From Clostridia bacterium (GTDB lineage Bacteria > Bacillota > Clostridia > Oscillospirales > UBA644): a stretch of DNA of 9,666 bases. The DNA lies in NCBI GenBank assembly GCA_017424085.1, contig JAFPBP010000265.1, positions 1 to 9,666 of the forward strand, given 5' to 3'. Position numbers and translations under genes: made by a program. The notes under the pieces were generated by a model. That model was not told the origin of the DNA. It saw only the letters and a program-made list of their open reading frames with translations, and made no database searches. The first letter of the stretch is position 1; the number at the start of each line of letters is the position of its first letter. Below are positions 1 to 4,956 of this stretch, piece after piece.

Positions 1-689
1 ATATGTCCGAATTTATGGAGAAGCATTCGGTCTCCCGCATCATCGGAGCGCCTCCGGGATACGTAGGCTATGACGAAGCGGGGCAGTTGACCGAAAAGGT
101 TCGCCGCAAACCCTATTCCGTGGTCCTGTTCGACGAGATCGAAAAAGCCCATCCCGACGTGCTGAACGTTCTTTTGCAGATCCTGGACGACGGGCGCATC
201 ACAGACGCACAGGGGCGCACCGTCTCCTTTGAGCATTGCATTTTGGTCATGACCACCAACGCAGGATCCTCCAACCGTGCCAATGCGGCGGGCTTTAACC
301 GAAGCCAAGACCAGTTGACCGAGGAACGCACGAAGAAAGCCTTGTCGGAATTCCTCCGTCCCGAATTTTTGAACCGCGTGGATGAGATCATCACCTTCCG
401 TGCCCTGCCTCGGGAGATCTTCCCCGAGATCGTCCGCCTGTCGCTGGATGAGCTTGCCGCAGGATTGAAGGAGCGGGAGATCGGCTTTACCTACACCGAC
501 GAGGCGGTGAACCTGCTGGCAGACCTGTCCTACAGCGCAGAATACGGAGCCCGTAACATCCGCCGCATCGTACAAAGCGAGATCGAGGACAAAGCCGTCC
601 GTATTCTCTGCGATACCTTCGGTATTCCCGAAGCGCTTTCGGTTTCGGCAGAAAACGGGGCGATTCATGTAAATCTTGCCTTAAAATAA
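1..689 (+). CDS. clpC: ClpC/ClpA-type AAA+ unfoldase, C-terminal part (5' end outside window)
   Basis: This is the second AAA+ module of a Hsp100/Clp unfoldase, which threads proteins through its central pore in an ATP-dependent way. The frame is open from base 1, so the first AAA+ module and the Walker A of this one lie upstream. In the visible 228 residues (counted from the Met at base 3): pore loop GYVG at 19-22, Walker B VVLFDE at 40-45, sensor 1 TTN at 84-86, arginine finger in FLNR at 122-125, and sensor 2 GARNIRR at 182-188. An AGF tripeptide at 96-98 lies where ClpA has IGL and ClpC has xGF, the loop that docks on ClpP. ClpB lacks this loop, so a protease partner is more likely than pure disaggregation. 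The tail after sensor 2 is short. No convincing terminator follows: the next 40 bases hold only a weak AT-rich imperfect inverted repeat. Family is certain; the ClpC versus ClpA label is less so. Confidence 0.9.
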   Translation, partial: MSEFMEKHSVSRIIGAPPGYVGYDEAGQLTEKVRRKPYSVVLFDEIEKAHPDVLNVLLQILDDGRITDAQGRTVSFEHCILVMTTNAGSSNRANAAGFNRSQDQLTEERTKKALSEFLRPEFLNRVDEIITFRALPREIFPEIVRLSLDELAAGLKEREIGFTYTDEAVNLLADLSYSAEYGARNIRRIVQSEIEDKAVRILCDTFGIPEALSVSAENGAIHVNLALK

Positions 690-731
690 GGGAAGTTTTG
701 TGGCAATTCTGCAAAAACTGTAGAACCACCC

Positions 732-760
732 TTGACAAGCACACGGATTTCCGTTATAAT
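732..760 (+). promoter_or_regulatory. Sigma-A promoter of surface-protein gene 1
   Basis: TTGACA at 732-737 and TATAAT at 755-760 are separated by 17 bp, a perfect match to the housekeeping consensus at optimal spacing. It lies 40 bp upstream of the start codon, in the gap after the clp gene, so the surface gene is not dependent on read-through from clp. The ribosome binding site AAGGAG at 786-791 is 9 nt before the ATG. Confidence 0.9.
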
Positions 761-800
761 AAGTATATAACCTTAAAATACTGAAAAGGAGTATTTTACC

Positions 801-1694
801 ATGAAAAAGATCCTCGCATTGGTCCTCACTCTTTGCGTTGCTTTGTCCATGGCAGTTGCTTTCGGCAGCATGGCAAACGCAGAAGAAAAAGAAATCGACG
901 TTACCGTCGGCATGAAGTTTGAATACAACGCCGCTGAAAGCGTTGTAAAATGGATGGGCGAAAAGGGCACCAGCCCTGACGGTCTGTGGGCATACAAGGT
1001 TCAGCCCTTGGCAAGACCCGGTGTCTACATGAACGTTGTCATCAACGACGGTCCCTATTACGCATGGGCAAACCCCTCCGGCGATACCGGACTGGGCTAC
1101 GCTCGCGTTCGTGATTTGGGTACCAACTTCCATCCCGGCACCGACGCCGACATCGTCAAGGTCTTCTACTGCCCCTCCGGCGGTACCATCAAGCTGGACA
1201 CCATCATCCGTCGTGCAACCGAGTTCGTCGTTCAGGAAGGCTCCGAAAACACTCCCACCTCTCTGGCTATCTACGTTGAAGATCGCAAGGTCTTCCCCGA
1301 GGGCGGCGACGAGTATATGGCAATCACCAAGGCTGAGGATCAGACCTACTCCGTTACCTTCGACGTAAAGAAGAATGAGCGCGTCTACATCCGCATCGGT
1401 GCCATCGGTCAGCAGAGCGGCGACGCCGTTGTCATGTCCAACACCGTAACCTACGAAGCTGTCAACGACGGTGTTGCAGACCCCACCGACATTACTCTCA
1501 CCACCTCCCGTCCCACCGTGGAAGCCCCCTCCACCACCAGCAGACCCGCCAACACCAACCGTGATCCCATTGGTCGCCCCAAAAATGACGGTCCCAACGT
1601 TGGTCTGATCATCGGAATTGTGGCAGCGGTGGTCGTGGTCGGCGGTGCGGCAGCCTTCATCTTCATCAAGAAGAAGAACAGTTCCGCTGAATAA
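801..1694 (+). CDS. Secreted, C-terminally membrane-anchored surface protein, paralog 1
   Basis: I do not recognise a named family. The 297-residue protein has a classic signal peptide (MKKILALVLTL, hydrophobic core, likely cleavage after ANA at residue 27). An ectodomain of about 195 residues follows (31-223), then a Thr/Pro/Asn-rich stalk (225-265), one hydrophobic helix (267-289) and a short KKK tail that would stay inside. This predicts a type I membrane protein facing outward. The ectodomain has no enzyme motif I can name; its alternating pattern suggests an all-beta, perhaps carbohydrate-binding-like, fold (inference only). Blocks shared with both downstream paralogs include DGLWxYKV, GYAR, FHPG, FYCPSGGTIKLDT (Cys124 is the only Cys of the mature protein), TPTSL, DQTYS, KNERVYI and MSNT. 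The start is set by AAGGAG nine bases upstream. Its own promoter and terminator bracket it, so it is probably monocistronic. It differs from the other two in stalk sequence (PSTTSRPANTNRDPIG) and terminator. Confidence 0.85.
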   Translation: MKKILALVLTLCVALSMAVAFGSMANAEEKEIDVTVGMKFEYNAAESVVKWMGEKGTSPDGLWAYKVQPLARPGVYMNVVINDGPYYAWANPSGDTGLGYARVRDLGTNFHPGTDADIVKVFYCPSGGTIKLDTIIRRATEFVVQEGSENTPTSLAIYVEDRKVFPEGGDEYMAITKAEDQTYSVTFDVKKNERVYIRIGAIGQQSGDAVVMSNTVTYEAVNDGVADPTDITLTTSRPTVEAPSTTSRPANTNRDPIGRPKNDGPNVGLIIGIVAAVVVVGGAAAFIFIKKKNSSAE

Positions 1695-1712
1695 TTTCGT
1701 TGAAACACGTTT

Positions 1713-1744
1713 GAAGACGGAAGATCTTTCTTCCGTCTTCTTTT
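1713..1744 (+). terminator. Rho-independent terminator of surface-protein gene 1
   Basis: A perfect 12-bp stem, GAAGACGGAAGA at 1713-1724 with its complement at 1729-1740, has a TCTT loop and is followed by TTTT. It sits 18 bp after the stop codon and just before the promoter of the next gene. Its stem sequence differs from the terminators of genes 2 and 3. Confidence 0.85.
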
Positions 1745-1748
1745 CACC

Positions 1749-1776
1749 TTCACAAGACGAAAAAATATGCCATAAT
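1749..1776 (+). promoter_or_regulatory. Probable sigma-A promoter of surface-protein gene 2
   Basis: TTCACA at 1749-1754 and CATAAT at 1771-1776 each differ by one base from consensus, with 16-bp spacing. An extended -10 TG at 1768-1769 helps. It lies right after the terminator of gene 1 and 27 bp before the start codon. It is the weakest of the three surface-gene promoters by sequence. Confidence 0.65.
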
Positions 1777-1803
1777 AAGAAAAAATCTGTAAGGAGTATA
1801 CTG

Positions 1804-2703
1804 ATGAAGAAAATTCTCGCACTTCTTTTGATGCTCGTCCTCTCCGTCTCCACGGTAACCTGCGCGGTACTTTTTGCCGATGCGGAAGAAACCGACGTGG
1901 AAGTCACGGTAGGGATGAAATTCGAATGGAATCAGAACACCGACACCGTTCCCCAGTGGATCTCAAACAAGGGGCACAGCGCTGACGGCCTTTGGAGTTA
2001 CAAGGTAAACCCCATTAACCGTCCCGGTTACTATATGGACATGTTCATCACAGGGGACCTTACTCCCTATTACGCATGGAACAAAACCCCCGGTGACACC
2101 GGCTTAGGTTATGCACGCGCAGGGAACTACGGCGGATCCTTCCACCCCGGAGAGTTGGGAGACATCGTAAAGATCTTCTACTGTCCCTCCGGCGGCACCA
2201 TCAAGCTGGACACCGTCATCCGCCGCAACTATGAATTTGTGGCAGAAGAAGGCAGCTACACAACTCCCACCTCCCTTTCCATTTTCGTAGAAGATCGCAA
2301 GGTCTTCCCTGCAGGCGCTGACGAGTACATGTCCATTACCTCCACGCAGGATCAGACCTACTCCATTACCTTCGACGTGAAGAAGAACGAACGGGTCTAT
2401 ATTCACATCGGTGCTATTGGAAATCAGAACGGCGACGAGGTATGGATGTCCAACACCGTCACCTACGAAGCCATCAACAACGAGGTTGCAGATGACATTT
2501 CCGACGTAACGCTGGAAAACACCAGAGATACCGTGGAAACTCCTTCCTCCACCAACAAGCCCACCAACACCAACCGTCCCACCGTTGTGCCTCCCAAGGA
2601 TAACGGTCCCAACGTTGGACTGATCATCGGAATCGTGGCAGCGGTGGTCGTGGTAGTCGGCGCAGTCGCATTTATCTTCATCAAGAAAAAGAAAGCCGAA
2701 TAA
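1804..2703 (+). CDS. Secreted, C-terminally membrane-anchored surface protein, paralog 2
   Basis: The 299-residue protein has the same layout as its neighbours: signal peptide (likely cleaved after ADA at residue 27), ectodomain (about 31-226), stalk (about 228-269; NKPTNTNRPTVVPP), membrane helix (271-293) and KKKK tail. The frame stays open upstream into the end of gene 1, but the start at 1804 is clear: AAGGAG at 1791-1796 is 7 nt ahead and the peptide MKKILALLL matches the other paralogs. The one mature Cys (127) sits in the shared FYCPSGGTIKLDT block. A Cys at residue 20 inside the signal peptide (TVTC) is not a proper lipobox. The TM-coding DNA is nearly the same as in gene 1, while stalk and 3' flank match gene 3. 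The loop before YYAW is two residues longer than in paralog 3. Function is unknown; a surface adhesin, a glycan- or ligand-binding protein, or a cell-envelope structural protein are all open. Confidence 0.85.
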   Translation: MKKILALLLMLVLSVSTVTCAVLFADAEETDVEVTVGMKFEWNQNTDTVPQWISNKGHSADGLWSYKVNPINRPGYYMDMFITGDLTPYYAWNKTPGDTGLGYARAGNYGGSFHPGELGDIVKIFYCPSGGTIKLDTVIRRNYEFVAEEGSYTTPTSLSIFVEDRKVFPAGADEYMSITSTQDQTYSITFDVKKNERVYIHIGAIGNQNGDEVWMSNTVTYEAINNEVADDISDVTLENTRDTVETPSSTNKPTNTNRPTVVPPKDNGPNVGLIIGIVAAVVVVVGAVAFIFIKKKKAE

Positions 2704-2720
2704 TTGATTTCGAATAACTC

Positions 2721-2754
2721 AAAGAGCAGAGAACGATCGTTCTCTGCTCTTTTT
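2721..2754 (+). terminator. Rho-independent terminator of surface-protein gene 2
   Basis: A perfect 14-bp stem with a GATC loop (arms 2721-2734 and 2739-2752) ends in a T run. The whole element is a perfect palindrome. The core arm AGAGCAGAGAAC recurs in the terminator of gene 3 and in the hairpin at 4100-4127. Confidence 0.9.
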
Positions 2755-2786
2755 ATGCATCAATAAAAACAAAGGCAATCCACCCC

Positions 2787-2815
2787 TTGACAAATCAGGG
2801 AAATTATGCTATAAT
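2787..2815 (+). promoter_or_regulatory. Sigma-A promoter of surface-protein gene 3
   Basis: TTGACA at 2787-2792 and TATAAT at 2810-2815 are 17 bp apart, a perfect consensus match. An extended -10 TG at 2807-2808 adds to it. This is the strongest promoter by sequence in the window. It is followed by an AT-rich leader and AGGAGGG at 2835-2841. Confidence 0.92.
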
Positions 2816-2847
2816 TTGTATATATAAAAAAAATAGGAGGGACTCCC

Positions 2848-3750
2848 GTGAAAAAAATTCTCGCAATGATTTTGACCCTTTGCATCGCCGTTTCCTTTGC
2901 CGTTGCATTTGGCAGCCTTGCAAATGCGGAATCGACAAACCCCAAAACCGACATTGAAGTCACCGTTGGCATGAAGTTTGAGTGGAACAAGGGCACCGAC
3001 ACCGACGCGCAATGGATCACCAACAAGGGCTGGAGCCAGGACGGTCTCTGGAGCTACAAGGTTCACCCCATCAATCGCCCCGGTTACTACATGGACACCA
3101 CCATCACCCCCGACGGAGACTACGCCTGGAACAGAGTTCCCGGTGACACCGGCATCGGCTACGCAAGAGCCCGCAGCAAGGGTTCGAACTTCCATCCCGG
3201 CGAGCTGGCTGACATCGTAAAGGTCTTCTATTGCCCCTCCGGCGGCACCATCAAGCTGGATACCACCATCCGCCGCTCATTTGAGTTCCTCGCACAGGAG
3301 GGATCCTCCGCAACCCCCACCTCCCTTGCCGTTTACGTAGAGAATCGCAAGGTATTCCCCGAGGGTGCAGATGAATACATCTCCATCTCCTCCATCGAGG
3401 ATCAGACCTACTCGGTCACCTTTAGGGTTGCAAAGAACGAGCGCGTTTACATCCACATCGGTGCCATGGGCGATCAGGCAACTGACGCAGTTGAAATGTC
3501 CAACACCATCACCTATGAAGAGATCAACGAAGACGTGGGCGATATTTCCGATGTATCTCTGGACAACACCAGAGATACCGTAGAAGCGCCCTCCTCCACC
3601 AACAAACCCACCAACACCAACCGTCCCACCGTTGTACCTCCCAAGAAAGGTCCCAACAATGTTGGGCTGATCATCGGGGTCGTGATTGCGGTCGTAGTCG
3701 TGGCAGGCGTGGTCGCCTTCCTCTTCATCAAAAAGAAGAAAGCCGAGTAA
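2848..3750 (+). CDS. Secreted, C-terminally membrane-anchored surface protein, paralog 3
   Basis: The 300-residue protein starts at GTG, supported by AGGAGGG six bases upstream and by MKKILAMILTL aligning with the other paralogs. Signal peptide to about residue 27 (ANA then EST), ectodomain about 35-229, stalk to about 270 (TNKPTNTNRPTVVPPKK), membrane helix 272-294, then KKKKAE. The mature protein has one Cys (129) in the shared FYCPSGGTIKLDT block. Compared with paralog 2, the stalk and tail are nearly identical and the ectodomain differs mainly in loops (after YYMD, after GYAR, and around the GDQATD segment). This is a pattern of conserved core with variable surface, fitting divergence in binding preference (inference). 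Its own promoter and terminator make it a single-gene unit. No catalytic motif is visible. Function unknown. Confidence 0.85.
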   Translation: MKKILAMILTLCIAVSFAVAFGSLANAESTNPKTDIEVTVGMKFEWNKGTDTDAQWITNKGWSQDGLWSYKVHPINRPGYYMDTTITPDGDYAWNRVPGDTGIGYARARSKGSNFHPGELADIVKVFYCPSGGTIKLDTTIRRSFEFLAQEGSSATPTSLAVYVENRKVFPEGADEYISISSIEDQTYSVTFRVAKNERVYIHIGAMGDQATDAVEMSNTITYEEINEDVGDISDVSLDNTRDTVEAPSSTNKPTNTNRPTVVPPKKGPNNVGLIIGVVIAVVVVAGVVAFLFIKKKKAE

Positions 3751-3769
3751 TTGATTCCGAATAACGCAA

Positions 3770-3804
3770 AGAGCAGAGAACGTTTGTTCTCTGCTCTGTT
3801 TTTT
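3770..3804 (+). terminator. Rho-independent terminator of surface-protein gene 3
   Basis: A 12-bp perfect stem (AGAGCAGAGAAC at 3770-3781, complement at 3786-3797) with a GTTT loop is followed by G and six T. It lies 19 bp after the stop codon. The sequence from stop codon to hairpin is almost the same as after gene 2. Confidence 0.9.
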
Positions 3805-3851
3805 CGAAAACATAATTTTTTGAGCATACATTCGACGGATAATAAAAGCAG

Positions 3852-3914
3852 GTTTGTGCCCCAAACAATCCTTCCACCACTTCGTGGTCCCCCTCCCTTT
3901 ACACAAGGGAGGCT
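3852..3914 (-). repeat. Structured intergenic repeat, copy A (inverted relative to copy B)
   Basis: Read on the - strand this copy begins AGCCTCCCTTGTG and ends GGATTGTTTGGGGCACAAAC. It aligns along its length with the + strand of copy B at 4002-4069. It holds two small hairpins: CCTCCCTT/AAGGGAGG (3892-3899 with 3905-3912) and ACCAC/GTGGT (3876-3880 with 3884-3888). It has no coding potential. Similar intergenic units starting GGCTCCCTTGTG... and ending ...GAGGGATTGT are, as I recall, frequent in gut Oscillospiraceae genomes; that comparison is from memory. Confidence 0.7.
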
Positions 3915-4001
3915 TAATTTTAGTGCAATTCTCAACGTTTTTTTTCACGATTCAAGAGCAACTCTCGGATCATAAAATAACAGAATGTTCGTGCACAGAA
4001 G

Positions 4002-4069
4002 CAAGGCTCCCTTGTGCAAAGGGAGCTGGCACGGCGGATGCCGTGACTGAGGGATTGTATGGGACAAAA
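4002..4069 (+). repeat. Structured intergenic repeat, copy B
   Basis: This copy starts CAAGGCTCCCTTGTG and ends GGGATTGTATGGGAC. It contains hairpin GCTCCCTT/AAGGGAGC (4006-4013 with 4019-4026) and hairpin CACGGC/GCCGTG (4030-4035 with 4040-4045). The arms of the second hairpin differ from those in copy A, but pairing is kept in both. That argues the folded form, as DNA or RNA, is what is maintained. Confidence 0.7.
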
Positions 4070-4099
4070 AGATTCTTTTTAGGGTTTATCGACAAGCTG

Positions 4100-4127
4100 A
4101 GAGCAGAGAACGTTTGTTCTCTGCTCT
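4100..4127. terminator. Hairpin, probable terminator of the five-gene operon; extra copy of the gene-3 terminator
   Basis: The 28-bp hairpin (arm AGAGCAGAGAAC, loop GTTT) is identical in sequence and orientation to that at 3770-3797, exactly 330 bp away. It lies 16 bp beyond the stop codon of the isomerase gene on the - strand, so it is well placed to end that operon. On that strand the bases after the stem (CAGCTTGTC) are not a proper T run; on the + strand the tail is TGTTTC. Direction is therefore uncertain. It may be a copied or left-over terminator from the surface-gene array. Confidence 0.6.
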
Positions 4128-4143
4128 TGTTTCATGTTAAAAT

Positions 4144-4956
4144 TTACAGCATAGCCTCAAAGCGCTTGAGCCGCTGGAACGCCAGCTCCAGAAATTCGGG
4201 AACCGACAATGGATCATAGCGATCGTGAGTATGCCGTTCGGGCTTGTTGGTCAGGGTCAGCTCCATGGTCAAGGTGTCGGGGCAGCCTGCGGCGGACAGA
4301 CGGCGGGCAATGCCCTGCCAATCGGCAACGCCGTCGAAGGGCAGCAGATGGGCGTCGTCGGTCCAGAAGATCCGATCCCCCGTAATGCCGAGGTTGTCGT
4401 TGAGATGGGTGGCGAAGACCTTGCCGTCGGCACCGTAGCGGGAAATCAGATCCCGACTGCGGTTATAGCACATTTCGTGCCCTGTATCAATGCAGAAGCC
4501 CGCATGATCGGAGGACCAAAGGACGTCTTTTATCGCCGCCAGATAGGATTCTCCCTCGGTATTTTCAAAGGCGATCTTCACGCCCAAAGCCTCGGCGCGG
4601 CGCACCAGCGCCCCGAACCGATCCACACCCAAAGCGTTGGGATGCTCTTCCCCGAACCCGATAAACACGTGGCAGACCATGACGGGAGCCTCGGCGCGGG
4701 CACACTCCTCAAGGCAGGAGATCAGCTCGTTCAGCGCATCTGTCCCCGCATCCCCCTCTTCCCACATGTGGTGGACGTTTCCGAAGGGAGCATGGACCGA
4801 TTGGAGAAGCAAGCCCTCCCGACGGATCAGCGGAGCCAGCTCGGCAACGCCTCCGTCGCAGAAACAGGAATCGAAGCCTGCGTTTTTCACGTAAGGAATC
4901 AGTTCTCGCTGATTCATTTTTTTCGAGCAGGCAGAAAGATTGACAGCATAGTGCAT
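4144..4956 (-). CDS. Sugar phosphate isomerase/epimerase-like TIM-barrel protein
   Basis: The 270-residue protein belongs to the xylose-isomerase-like/AP-endonuclease-2 TIM-barrel superfamily, whose members use a divalent metal to isomerise or epimerise sugars or cyclitols, or cut DNA at abasic sites. Candidate metal and active-site residues: H55 in SVHAPFG, H96 in VCHVF, E131 in FENTEG, D157/H160/E161 in IDTGHE, H184 in THLND, H203 in DAHLLPFDG and E232 in MELTL. Size and motifs fit the single-domain sugar isomerase/epimerase group; the substrate cannot be read from sequence. The start is the ATG at 4956, which overlaps the stop of the upstream ABC-F gene (TAATG), with AAGGGG at 4965-4970 eight bases ahead. 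A TTG nine codons earlier would need a start inside the ABC-F gene and has no better site. It is the last gene of the operon, and its link to the translation-related genes is unclear. Confidence 0.82.
   Translation of the reverse strand: MHYAVNLSACSKKMNQRELIPYVKNAGFDSCFCDGGVAELAPLIRREGLLLQSVHAPFGNVHHMWEEGDAGTDALNELISCLEECARAEAPVMVCHVFIGFGEEHPNALGVDRFGALVRRAEALGVKIAFENTEGESYLAAIKDVLWSSDHAGFCIDTGHEMCYNRSRDLISRYGADGKVFATHLNDNLGITGDRIFWTDDAHLLPFDGVADWQGIARRLSAAGCPDTLTMELTLTNKPERHTHDRYDPLSVPEFLELAFQRLKRFEAML

Larger units (their letters stand above)
3805..4143. other. Non-coding region between convergent gene groups
   Basis: About 340 bases without a believable gene. It lies between the + strand surface genes and the 3' end of the - strand operon. 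It holds the two inverted repeat copies (3852-3914 and 4002-4069), an AT-rich middle of about 85 bases between them (3915-4001) with a run of T at 3938-3945, and the hairpin at 4100-4127. Short open frames here run across the repeat hairpins, lack ribosome binding sites and encode nothing recognisable. Confidence 0.75.

Noticed and set aside
693..721. Possible terminator of the clp gene
   Set aside because: The inverted repeat (AGTTTTG with CAAAAACT) is AT-only, imperfect, has a long loop and no following T run.
1480..1694. LPXTG-type sortase anchor at the C-terminus of the surface proteins
   Set aside because: No LPxTG or close variant precedes the hydrophobic segment in any of the three; a plain membrane anchor with a Lys tail fits better.
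1618..1803. Upstream extension of surface gene 2 from an ATG inside gene 1
   Set aside because: It would bury the signal peptide behind 62 residues encoded across gene 1's end and a terminator. The ATG at 1804 has an SD and matches the paralogs.
1804..1890. Lipoprotein signal peptide in surface protein 2 because of a Cys at residue 20
   Set aside because: The sequence TVTC lacks the small residue pattern of a lipobox, the other paralogs have a Cys elsewhere in the signal, and an AxA-type cleavage site (ADA) follows.
681..1907. Long open frame (408 codons) on the - strand opposite surface gene 1
   Set aside because: It is antisense to a gene with a promoter, SD, signal peptide and paralogs. 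Its translation is Gly/Val/Asp-rich low-complexity noise, produced by the codon bias of the real gene.
2721..4127. Repeated hairpins as a CRISPR-like array
   Set aside because: Only three copies, irregular spacing, perfect terminator geometry after genes, and no cas genes.
3854..4219. Small + strand open frame across the intergenic repeats
   Set aside because: It crosses both repeat hairpins and the 3' end of the isomerase gene, has no SD and encodes nothing recognisable.
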